Assembly (NCBI GenBank): GCA_004557285.1
Contig: SFEK01000111.1
Location: 1-6,930, forward strand
Direction: 5' to 3'
Length of the DNA: 6,930 bases
Source: Bacteroidales bacterium
Lineage (GTDB): Bacteria > Bacteroidota > Bacteroidia > Bacteroidales > Bacteroidaceae
Shown: positions 1 through 5,854 of the stretch, one piece after another
Layout of the letters: each line of letters begins with the position of its first letter
Numbering within the stretch: position 1 is the stretch's first letter
The notes under the pieces: model-generated
The model's input: the letters and a program-made list of their open reading frames with translations, nothing else
Database searches by the model: none
What the model was told of the DNA's origin: nothing
Position numbers and translations under genes: made by a program

Positions 1-21
1 GAAGAAGGAGCGTTGATGCAG

Positions 22-94
22 AAATACAACTGTAATTGTAATGCTTTTCTCTAAGAGGTTGATATCAAGCACCTTACAAAAATACAACTGTAAT
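22..94. repeat. 15-bp direct repeat, two copies 58 bp apart
   Basis: AAATACAACTGTAAT occurs identically at 22-36 and 80-94. Identity stops at both edges of each copy, so this is not a longer duplicated unit. The first copy runs into a TGTAAT TGTAAT tandem (31-42). The second copy overlaps the candidate minus-strand promoter. A pair of regulator sites or part of a dispersed repeat are both possible; the sequence does not decide. Confidence 0.6.
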
Positions 95-107
95 GGCAAC
101 AATGAAA
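77..107 (-). promoter_or_regulatory. Candidate minus-strand Bacteroidetes promoter
   Basis: Read on the minus strand, 84-77 is TATTTTTG, which fits the TAnnTTTG element. Nineteen bases upstream is TTTC (107-104), a three-of-four match to the -33 TTTG. A transcript would start near base 70 and run leftwards out of the window, so it would serve a gene divergent from upp that is not visible here. With no visible target gene this is only a motif match. Confidence 0.3.
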
Positions 108-199
108 TTTTGGGAAAAAGAGGGTGAAAAGGGTGTGGAAAACGGGGGTTGTTTTAGGGACAGACATGGGGGTGAGGAGAGGAGATTGGCGTGCTATTT

Positions 200-232
200 C
201 TTCGGGGTTCCTTCGGGATGCCTTCGGGATGG
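200..232. repeat. Three tandem 11-bp units containing CTTCGG
   Basis: Three adjoining 11-base units start with CTTCGGG: 200-210, 211-221 and 222-232. Units two and three differ only in the last base; unit one differs at three positions. Each unit contains the C(TTCG)G core of a UUCG tetraloop. Around the second unit TCC and GGA could pair across the loop, so an RNA from this strand could form very short stable hairpins. No function is assignable. Confidence 0.6.
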
Positions 233-401
233 GCTGGTTGAAAATGAGGCGTGATTGTTTCAGGTGGCGAAGAGGTGATTTACGACACATTGTTCTATAT
301 TTTTGGGTGCAAATGTTGCAAAAAACGGAACACCACCTTATTCAAAGCATCATTTTACATAAAAGAAAGAGACAAGGAGGGATTTTTCAAACATTTTTCT
401 G

Positions 402-409
402 TACTTTTG
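402..409 (+). promoter_or_regulatory. upp promoter, -7 element
   Basis: TACTTTTG at 402-409 matches the Bacteroidetes -7 consensus TAnnTTTG and ends 25 bases before the upp start codon. Transcription would begin around 415, giving a very short leader of about 20 nt. The -33 element is not canonical: only a TTTTT run (383-387) lies upstream, at 14-bp spacing, shorter than usual. The same TGTACTTTTG string recurs at 6801-6810. Confidence 0.65.
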
Positions 410-434
410 CATCAATCAAAAAATACATCACACC

Positions 435-1094
435 ATGAAAGTCGTCAATTTCAGCGAAAGCAACAGCATCATCAACCAATACCTGGCCGAACTCAGGGAC
501 AAGGATTACCAGAACAACCGCCTCGTGTTCCGCAACAACATCAGGCGCATAGGCGAGATGGAAGCCTACGAAATCAGCAAGACGCTCGACTATGAGCGCA
601 GGGAGGTGACCACACCCCTGGGCATAGCCCCCGTCAGCGTGCCTGCCAACGAGGTGGTGCTTGCCACCATATTCCGTGCCGGACTGCCCCTGCACGAGGG
701 TTTCCTGCATGTGTTCGACCATGCGGGCAACGCTTTCGTGAGCGCATACCGCACCTACGCCAACGAGGAGCATACCGAGGTGGACATCCATGTGGAATAC
801 ATGGCCACACCTTGTCTCGACGGCAAGACGCTCATCATCGCCGACCCCATGCTCGCCACAGGCGGCAGCATGGAACTGGGCTACAGGGCGTTGCTCACCA
901 AGGGCACTCCACGGCAGATACATGTGGCCTGCGTCATCGCCACCCCCGAAGGCATCGAGCACATCAAGCGCACCATGCCCGACGACCGCACCACCATCTG
1001 GTGTGCCGCCATCGACCCAGGCATGAACGAGAACAAATACATCGTGCCGGGATTCGGCGACGCCGGAGACCTGTGTTACGGAGAGAAACTGTGA
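435..1094 (+). CDS. upp: Uracil phosphoribosyltransferase
   Basis: This 219-residue cytosolic enzyme joins uracil to PRPP, giving UMP and pyrophosphate, the key step of uracil salvage. Recognition rests on the family's PRPP-binding loop at residues 133-145 (core IIADPMLATGGS, with Asp137 and the TGG turn), the conserved TIFRAGLPLHEG segment at about 78-89, and the C-terminal YIVPGFGDAGD at 202-212, which binds uracil in this family. The length is near the usual 208-220 residues. The start is the first ATG in frame, with MKVVNFSESNSIINQYLAELRD-type N-terminus as in Bacteroidetes homologues and a promoter just upstream. There is no Shine-Dalgarno sequence, which is normal for the phylum. The gene stands alone on this strand and converges on the pseudouridine synthase gene. 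I see no PyrR-type attenuator in the short leader. Confidence 0.96.
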   Translation: MKVVNFSESNSIINQYLAELRDKDYQNNRLVFRNNIRRIGEMEAYEISKTLDYERREVTTPLGIAPVSVPANEVVLATIFRAGLPLHEGFLHVFDHAGNAFVSAYRTYANEEHTEVDIHVEYMATPCLDGKTLIIADPMLATGGSMELGYRALLTKGTPRQIHVACVIATPEGIEHIKRTMPDDRTTIWCAAIDPGMNENKYIVPGFGDAGDLCYGEKL

Positions 1095-1126
1095 TGATTA
1101 GCGGCAGCTTCGTCGCTCAGAAATCA
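1095..1126. terminator. Weak shared stem-loop between convergent genes
   Basis: An imperfect inverted repeat spans the two convergent 3' ends. AGCGGC (1100-1105) pairs with GTCGCT (1112-1117, one G-U) around a 6-nt loop, and outside it TGATT (1095-1099) can pair with AATCA (1122-1126) across a 4-nt bulge. The right half lies inside the 3' end of the pseudouridine synthase gene. No T-run follows on either strand, so a bidirectional terminator is a guess. Confidence 0.3.
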
Positions 1127-2781
1127 GCTTTGCACTCAAACGTCATCTGCCTGCCCGTGACGGGATGCCGGAAACTGAGCATCTCGGCATGAAGATACAG
1201 GCGAGTGTCACGGGTGCCATAAAGGCGGTCGCCAAGAATGGGGATTCCCAAACCTGCAGCATGGGCACAATGCACCCTCAACTGATGGGTGCGCCCCGTA
1301 TGGGGGAAGAGTGCCACACGGGTGTGGCCATCGTACACGCCAAGCACCTGATAGGTGGTGACGGCCTCCTTGCCCTGTTGCATATCGACCTTCTGATAGG
1401 GGCGGTCGAGGGGATCGGCATACAAGGGCAGACTCACCTCACCTTGCGGTTGACCGGCAAAGAGCCCTTGCAGCAGAGCCACATAACGTTTCTTCACTAA
1501 ACGCGAGGCAAACTGCCGCTGCAAGGCGGTATATGTAGATTTGTCCTTGGCCACGACAAGCAGTCCCGAGGTGTCCATGTCCAGGCGATGGACAAGCCAG
1601 GGTGTCTGCGGCAGACGGGCTTGCAGCTGGGCAAGGACAGAATTGCCGTCGTTACGGCCCGGCACGGATTTCAGTCCTTCAGGCTTGTTGACCACCATGA
1701 GCCATTGGTCTTCATAAATCACGGAAAGTGGCTGACTCACGCCCCGCTCCACGTTGCAGGCATCCACCTCAATACCCTGCAGCATGTGGGTGAGAATGGG
1801 CAGACACTTGCCACGGCAGGCAGGATAATAAGCACCATGGCGGCGTATCTCGCCACGAGGCGACTCACCCCACCAAAACTCGGCCATGCAAAGGGGGTGC
1901 CAACCTTGCCGGTAGGCATATTGCAGCAGTTTGGGCGCACAGCAGTCGCCTGCACCTGCCGGAGGCACTTGCCGTGGCGTATCGGCAAAGATGGAGAGCA
2001 AGCTGCGCGGCTCTCCCAGGGCATTGAGCACCACATAATGTTCGAAAAGCCACCGTTGCAGGCTGTCCGACTTCTCCTTGCGCAGCCTTTTCATCCCCTC
2101 AATCTGCTCATCCACGGCACGAAGGGCCGCCGAAGCCTCTTCCTGCCTTTTCTGCACACGCGCCTTCAGTCGTCGCCATTCGGCTTTCATATACTGGCTT
2201 TCGGCCACCAGCTTTGCCTGTTCGTCGGGCATGAGGGGCGTACAGCTGGCACGCCGGGCATCACGCCTTTGTTTGGCCTCACTCATCATCTGCCTGAACC
2301 GCTCCAGTTCTTCCTCTCCTTCACGCCTGACATGCTGCGCCCTGAGACACGCCTGTCGGTAATCGTCGCCGGCGGAGAGTGCTGCAATGGCGGTGTTCAA
2401 GGCGGTTATCTCTGCCTCATGCCTTTTGAAATAACCGTCGGGCTGCATGGCATCAAACACGGAGGGCACAAAATAGGCGTGATCGTTACGGCCTGCCAGC
2501 AAGCCCGAATAGGCAGCCACAAAGCCGCGCCTGCCCTCGCGGGTTTCCACCACAAGCACGCCGAACATCTTGCCATGGGCCAGTTCGTCGTGCCACTCAT
2601 CATGCTCCTGCACATAAGTCTGCACCTGCTGAGCCGCCATGCGGCACAGCGGATGTGGCTCATAATGAAACGGACAGGTGAACCTGTGCGGAGGAGGACA
2701 TGTGGACTCCAAAGGGTGCAAGCGGGTGTCTTCGGGCATCATCGGCATGGGATGTGGGTTGGGGTGAATATCTTTGGACAT
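1117..2781 (-). CDS. RluA-family pseudouridine synthase, long form with N-terminal extension
   Basis: This 554-residue protein should convert specific uridines in rRNA or tRNA to pseudouridine. The catalytic domain is the C-terminal part, about 350-554: YEDQWLMVVNKPEG (356-369), the signature HRLDMDTSG (398-406) with catalytic Asp401, GRTHQLRVH (496-504) and GDRLYG (517-522). E. coli RluA has 219 residues, so over 300 are extra. They comprise an N-terminal globular part (about 33-120, with GKMFGVLVVET), a highly charged, probably coiled-coil stretch (about 140-240) and a segment at 273-334 with Cys280, Cys281, Cys322 and Cys326. I recall this long architecture in Bacteroidetes and some gammaproteobacteria, but its N-terminal role is unknown to me. 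The exact target uridine cannot be told. The first ATG is taken as the start; Met12, Met14 and Met15 are alternatives. It lies downstream of eno on the same strand with no clear promoter of its own. Confidence 0.9.
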   Translation of the reverse strand: MSKDIHPNPHPMPMMPEDTRLHPLESTCPPPHRFTCPFHYEPHPLCRMAAQQVQTYVQEHDEWHDELAHGKMFGVLVVETREGRRGFVAAYSGLLAGRNDHAYFVPSVFDAMQPDGYFKRHEAEITALNTAIAALSAGDDYRQACLRAQHVRREGEEELERFRQMMSEAKQRRDARRASCTPLMPDEQAKLVAESQYMKAEWRRLKARVQKRQEEASAALRAVDEQIEGMKRLRKEKSDSLQRWLFEHYVVLNALGEPRSLLSIFADTPRQVPPAGAGDCCAPKLLQYAYRQGWHPLCMAEFWWGESPRGEIRRHGAYYPACRGKCLPILTHMLQGIEVDACNVERGVSQPLSVIYEDQWLMVVNKPEGLKSVPGRNDGNSVLAQLQARLPQTPWLVHRLDMDTSGLLVVAKDKSTYTALQRQFASRLVKKRYVALLQGLFAGQPQGEVSLPLYADPLDRPYQKVDMQQGKEAVTTYQVLGVYDGHTRVALFPHTGRTHQLRVHCAHAAGLGIPILGDRLYGTRDTRLYLHAEMLSFRHPVTGRQMTFECKADF

Positions 2782-2804
2782 AAAAAGACATGGCGTGAAA
2801 CGGA

Positions 2805-2842
2805 AAGAGAGAGGCTATGCACGCCAGCAAAGCCTCTCTCTT
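2805..2842 (-). terminator. Strong hairpin after eno, in front of the pseudouridine synthase gene
   Basis: A perfect 12-bp inverted repeat (2805-2816 with 2831-2842) is extended after one A-A mismatch by a further 3 bp (2818-2820 with 2827-2829), leaving a 6-nt loop. It lies 66 bases beyond the eno stop and 23 bases before the next start codon. In the eno direction the T-run is poor (CTTTCCGTTTC), so termination may be partial. In the plus direction TTATTTAT follows, but no plus-strand gene leads into it. Confidence 0.6.
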
Positions 2843-2908
2843 ATTTATCGGGGAGCAATAAACACGAAAATCGCTCCGATGTATGGAGCTCATGCCCCTG
2901 GAATAAAA

Positions 2909-4216
2909 TTATTTCAGCTTGTCATAACCATAACGAGAAGTTGCGGCGAGCTGCTCCTCGATGCGAATCAGCTGGTTGTACTTGGCCATACGGTCGGTGC
3001 GGCTCATAGAACCGGTCTTGATCTGGCCAGAGTTGGTAGCAACAGCGATGTCGGCAATGGTTGTATCCTCTGTTTCGCCTGAACGGTGAGAAGTAACGGT
3101 GGTGTAGCCATGACGGTGAGCCATCTCGATGGCATCGAGAGTCTCTGTGAGTGAACCAATCTGGTTAACCTTGATCAGGATAGAGTTGGCAGCACCCATC
3201 TGGATACCCTTCTGGAGGAACTTCACGTTGGTAACGAAGAGGTCGTCACCTACCAGCTGGCAACGGTCGCCGATGGCGGCTGTCAGTTTTACCCAGTTCT
3301 CCCAGTCGTTCTCGTCGAGACCGTCCTCGATAGAGTCGATAGGATATTTTGTAATCAGTTCTTCAAGATACTTGATTTGCTCTTCGGCGGTAAGTTTCTT
3401 GCCGTTAGGATCTTTCTTCTTGCCGTCCTTCAGCTGACGATAGTCATAGAACCACTCGCCGTTCTCGCAGGTAGCAAACTCGCTGGCGGCGCAGTCCATA
3501 GCAATCTTCACGTCCTTGCCGGGCTCGTAGCCGGCATCCTTGATGGCCTGGCAGATGCTGTCGAGAGCATCCTCGATGCCGTTGAGTGCAGGAGCGAAAC
3601 CACCCTCGTCGCCAACAGCGGTAGAGAGGCCGCGTTTCTTCAGCAGTTTGGCCAATGCGTGGAACACCTCAGCACCCATGCGGATTGACTCGCGGATTGA
3701 AGGAGCACCTACGGGACGAATCATGAACTCCTGGAATGCGATAGGAGCGTCAGAGTGAGCACCACCGTTGATGATGTTCATCATAGGAACGGGCATAGTG
3801 TATGAGTTGCAGCCGCCGATGTAGCGGTAGAGAGGCATACCGAGAGCCTTGGCAGCAGCCTGTGCTGTGGCGAGAGAAACACCGAGGATGGCGTTTGCGC
3901 CCAGCTTGCTCTTAGTGGGAGTGCCGTCCAGCTCAAGCATTTTCATGTCGATTGCGCGCTGATTGAACACGCAGTCACCCTTCAGGGCCGGTGCAATGAT
4001 GTTGTTAACGTTCTCAACAGCCTTCAGGACACCCTTGCCCAGATAGCGGCCTTTGTCGCCGTCGCGAAGCTCAAGTGCTTCATTCTCGCCTGTAGAAGCT
4101 CCTGATGGAACTGCTGCACGGCCCATAACGCCATTTTCGAGAGTTACTTCACATTCTACCGTTGGATTACCCCTTGAGTCGAGGATTTCTCTTGCATGAA
4201 CTTTTTCAATCTTCAT
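2909..4216 (-). CDS. eno: Enolase (phosphopyruvate hydratase)
   Basis: This 435-residue glycolytic enzyme interconverts 2-phosphoglycerate and phosphoenolpyruvate in the cytosol. The fit to the family is full length. It begins MKIEKVHAREILDSRGNPT and carries GDEGGFAP (202-209, acid/base Glu204), the Mg ligands Asp241, Glu297 (SIEDGL) and Asp324 (VGDDLF), SILIKVNQIGSLTET (345-359) with catalytic Lys349, the SHRSGETEDT signature (376-385, His377) and Lys400. By family knowledge it is a Mg-dependent dimer or octamer. The reading frame stays open upstream to 4321, but the family N-terminus and the promoter at 4276-4283 fix the start at 4216. The insertion around residues 262-275 (basic DGKKKDPNGKK) is typical of several bacterial enolases. 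A strong promoter and softer codon choice than the flanking genes fit high expression. Confidence 0.97.
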   Translation of the reverse strand: MKIEKVHAREILDSRGNPTVECEVTLENGVMGRAAVPSGASTGENEALELRDGDKGRYLGKGVLKAVENVNNIIAPALKGDCVFNQRAIDMKMLELDGTPTKSKLGANAILGVSLATAQAAAKALGMPLYRYIGGCNSYTMPVPMMNIINGGAHSDAPIAFQEFMIRPVGAPSIRESIRMGAEVFHALAKLLKKRGLSTAVGDEGGFAPALNGIEDALDSICQAIKDAGYEPGKDVKIAMDCAASEFATCENGEWFYDYRQLKDGKKKDPNGKKLTAEEQIKYLEELITKYPIDSIEDGLDENDWENWVKLTAAIGDRCQLVGDDLFVTNVKFLQKGIQMGAANSILIKVNQIGSLTETLDAIEMAHRHGYTTVTSHRSGETEDTTIADIAVATNSGQIKTGSMSRTDRMAKYNQLIRIEEQLAATSRYGYDKLK

Positions 4217-4275
4217 AATTTGACTAGTATTAAAAAAAAATTGTGTTATCGCTATTATGATCTTTTTATCGTATG

Positions 4276-4301
4276 CAAAGGTACTGCCAATTATGGACAA
4301 A
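4276..4301 (-). promoter_or_regulatory. eno promoter
   Basis: On the minus strand 4283-4276 reads TACCTTTG, a perfect TAnnTTTG -7 element. A TTTG (4301-4298) lies upstream at only 14-bp spacing; a T-run slightly further out is nearer the usual -33 distance. Transcription would start near 4270, giving a leader of about 54 nt before the ATG at 4216. Confidence 0.7.
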
Positions 4302-4414
4302 GGAAAAAATCTTGTCATCAAAATTCTTTGTTTTAATATTTTTTAATACAACAAATTCTGCATCATCTTGCTTTATGTCATGAATGCTTAGCAGAGGTTG
4401 CAATTCAACACTTC

Positions 4415-4437
4415 AAAAGCGTTAAAAAACGCCTTTT
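4415..4437. repeat. Inverted repeat just upstream of the metK -33 element
   Basis: AAAAGCGTT (4415-4423) can pair with AACGC-C-TTTT (4428-4437) around an AAAA loop: 9 bp with one bulged C. It ends three bases before the metK -33 TTTG. It resembles a small terminator hairpin, but no gene reads into it from either side because eno and metK diverge. An operator or chance are the alternatives. Confidence 0.4.
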
Positions 4438-4439
4438 AT

Positions 4440-4470
4440 TTTGCATTTCAACTGATTTGGCTTAACTTTG
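4440..4470 (+). promoter_or_regulatory. metK promoter
   Basis: TTTG (4440-4443) is followed after exactly 19 bases by TAACTTTG (4463-4470), a near-ideal Bacteroidetes -33/-7 pair and the best promoter in the window. Transcription should start around 4476, leaving a leader of about 80 nt. It probably drives metK and the DUF4271 gene, and perhaps the gene after it. Confidence 0.8.
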
Positions 4471-4493
4471 CAGCCTGTTTTACAGCAGCTGCA
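4469..4493 (+). promoter_or_regulatory. Inverted repeat at the metK transcription start
   Basis: TGCAGC (4469-4474) is the exact complement of GCTGCA (4488-4493). Inside it CTGT (4475-4478) pairs with ACAG (4482-4485), so the whole folds as 6 + 4 bp with a 2-nt bulge and a TTT loop. Because it begins inside the -7 element and covers the expected start site, a DNA operator is as plausible as an RNA hairpin. Confidence 0.4.
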
Positions 4494-4506
4494 TGAAATA
4501 AAGAAC

Positions 4507-4552
4507 GGTGGGCGGCACAACAGTTCCACCTAATATATAAATTTAACGTTAA
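4507..4552 (+). promoter_or_regulatory. metK leader hairpin and palindrome before the start codon
   Basis: Within the leader GGTGG (4507-4511) can pair with CCACC (4526-4530), and a competing pairing GAAC (4503-4506) with GTTC (4523-4526) is possible. Further on, TTAACGTTAA (4543-4552) is a perfect 10-bp palindrome ending five bases before the ATG, where a ribosome would bind. These could affect translation, but no known riboswitch class is recognised. Confidence 0.35.
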
Positions 4553-4557
4553 GAGAC

Positions 4558-5817
4558 ATGGCATATCTATTTTCTTCGGAATCTGTATCTGAGGGACATC
4601 CCGACAAGGTGGCCGACCAGATTTCAGACGCAATTTTGGACCAGTTCCTTGCCTACGACGACAAGGCTCGTGTGGCCGTGGAAACCCTTGTCACCACAGG
4701 ACAGGTGGTTATCGCCGGCGAGGTGAGAAGCAACGTGTACATCGACCTGCAGACCATAGCGCGCAACACCATCAAGCGTATCGGCTACACCAAATCAGAA
4801 TATCAGTTCGACGGCGACTCATGCGGCATCCTCAATGCCATCCATGAGCAGAGCGAGGACATCAACCGCGGCGTGGACAACGGCAACGACGACGAGCAGG
4901 GTGCCGGCGACCAGGGCATGATGTTCGGCTACGCCAGCAACGAGACAGAAAATTACATGCCTGTATCTCTCGATCTGGCTCACCTGATTGTAAAGACCCT
5001 GGCCGACATCAGACGCGAAGGCAAGGAAATGACCTACCTGCGCCCCGACTCCAAGAGTCAGGTGACCGTAGAATACAACGACAACGGTACGGCACAGCGC
5101 ATCGACACCATCGTGGTATCCACACAGCACGACGAGTTTGATAACAACGACGAGCACATGCTGGCCAAAATCAAAGACGACGTCATCCGAATCCTCATCC
5201 CCAGGGTGAAGGAACAGATACACAGCGACAAGGTGCTCGCCCTGTTCAACGACGACATCAAATACCTGGTCAACCCCACAGGAAAGTTTGTCATCGGAGG
5301 CCCTCATGGCGATACCGGACTTACCGGGCGCAAAATCATCGTCGATACCTATGGCGGCAAGGGCGCACACGGCGGCGGCGCATTCTCGGGCAAGGACTCC
5401 AGCAAGGTGGACCGCTCGGCTGCCTATGCCGCACGCCACATTGCCAAGAACATGGTGGCAGCAGGCGTGGCCGACGAGATGCTCGTGCAAATCAGCTATG
5501 CCATCGGCGTGGCCAAACCTGTGAGCATCTGCGTGAACACCTACGGCAAGAGCCGCGTCAACATGACCGACGGCGAAATAGCCGACATGGTGGGCAAACT
5601 CTTCGACCTGAGGCCCAAGGCCATCGAGCGCAAACTGAAACTCAGACAACCTATATTCAGCGAAACTGCCGCCTACGGACATGTGGGACGACAGTATGAG
5701 GTGAAGGAAAAGACCTTTACCAGCCGCTACCACGAAACCAAGGTGATGAAGGTGGAACTCTTCACATGGGAAAAACTCGACATGGTAGATACCATCAAAA
5801 AGGCATTCAGCCTGTAA
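4558..5817 (+). CDS. metK: S-adenosylmethionine synthetase
   Basis: This 419-residue cytosolic enzyme makes S-adenosylmethionine from methionine and ATP, releasing phosphate and pyrophosphate; SAM is the main methyl donor. Diagnostic segments are the N-terminal SEGHPDKVADQISDAILD (11-28, with the catalytic His14), GAGDQGMMFGYA (115-126, methionine/ATP site), GGPHGDTGLTGRKIIVDTYGG (248-267) and the glycine-rich GGGAFSGKDSSKVDRSAAY (272-290). It is longer than the 384-residue E. coli enzyme, mainly through an expanded central region (about 155-235) and a C-terminal tail after GHVGR; I recall this length as usual in Bacteroidetes. The start is the ATG that gives the canonical MAYLFSSESVSEGHPDK beginning. 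It follows its own strong promoter and is probably co-transcribed with the DUF4271 gene 37 bases on. Confidence 0.97.
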   Translation: MAYLFSSESVSEGHPDKVADQISDAILDQFLAYDDKARVAVETLVTTGQVVIAGEVRSNVYIDLQTIARNTIKRIGYTKSEYQFDGDSCGILNAIHEQSEDINRGVDNGNDDEQGAGDQGMMFGYASNETENYMPVSLDLAHLIVKTLADIRREGKEMTYLRPDSKSQVTVEYNDNGTAQRIDTIVVSTQHDEFDNNDEHMLAKIKDDVIRILIPRVKEQIHSDKVLALFNDDIKYLVNPTGKFVIGGPHGDTGLTGRKIIVDTYGGKGAHGGGAFSGKDSSKVDRSAAYAARHIAKNMVAAGVADEMLVQISYAIGVAKPVSICVNTYGKSRVNMTDGEIADMVGKLFDLRPKAIERKLKLRQPIFSETAAYGHVGRQYEVKEKTFTSRYHETKVMKVELFTWEKLDMVDTIKKAFSL

Positions 5818-5854
5818 TGGCATCGCCCCTTTTTTAAAGAACTCACCTTGAAAC

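Larger units (their letters stand above)
1..434. other. Gene-free leader region upstream of upp
   Basis: I see no believable gene in this stretch. The short open frames crossing it on both strands give low-complexity or basic peptides with no recognisable family. Frame 1 is open from base 1 to a stop at 52-54, so the last 17 codons of an upstream gene cannot be excluded, but nothing supports it. The region holds a 15-bp direct repeat (22-36 and 80-94), a possible minus-strand promoter (77-107), a purine-rich tract with six G-runs (112-172), an 11-bp tandem repeat (200-232), a 13-bp inverted repeat (308-320) and the upp promoter (402-409). Its composition is uneven: AT-rich at both ends and G-rich in the middle. 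Confidence 0.7.
4217..4557. other. Divergent eno-metK intergenic region
   Basis: These 341 bases hold no gene. The left part contains the eno leader and promoter, the middle is AT-rich, and the right part has the metK promoter and an approximately 80-nt leader. A weak AT-rich inverted repeat (TTTGTT 4327-4332 with AACAAA 4350-4355) and a hairpin-like repeat (4415-4437) lie between the two promoters. I see no conserved SAM riboswitch architecture in front of metK, though by eye this can only be judged roughly. Confidence 0.75.

Noticed and set aside
22..94. Possible CRISPR remnant from the repeated 15-mer
   Set aside because: Only two short copies are present, identity stops at 15 bases, and there is no further unit or cas gene.
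298..305. A second TAnnTTTG match (TATTTTTG) upstream of upp
   Set aside because: There is no TTTG at a suitable -33 distance and a better -7 element lies nearer to upp. A distal promoter is not excluded.
124..438. Small open frames in the upp leader (plus 124-438 and minus 51-290)
   Set aside because: They cross repeats and the upp promoter, have odd composition, and match no family I know.
387..962. A 191-codon open frame on the minus strand, opposite upp
   Set aside because: It is antisense to upp with no family resemblance, and it ends within the upp promoter.
1588..3009. A 473-codon open frame on the plus strand, opposite the pseudouridine synthase gene
   Set aside because: It lies antisense to a gene with clear family motifs, runs across its start, the intergenic hairpin and the end of eno, and its translation has no recognisable domain. 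It reflects GC-rich codon usage on the other strand.
4217..4321. A 35-residue N-terminal extension of enolase
   Set aside because: The frame is open, but the family starts at MKIEKVHARE, and the TAnnTTTG element at 4276-4283 lies inside the would-be extension.
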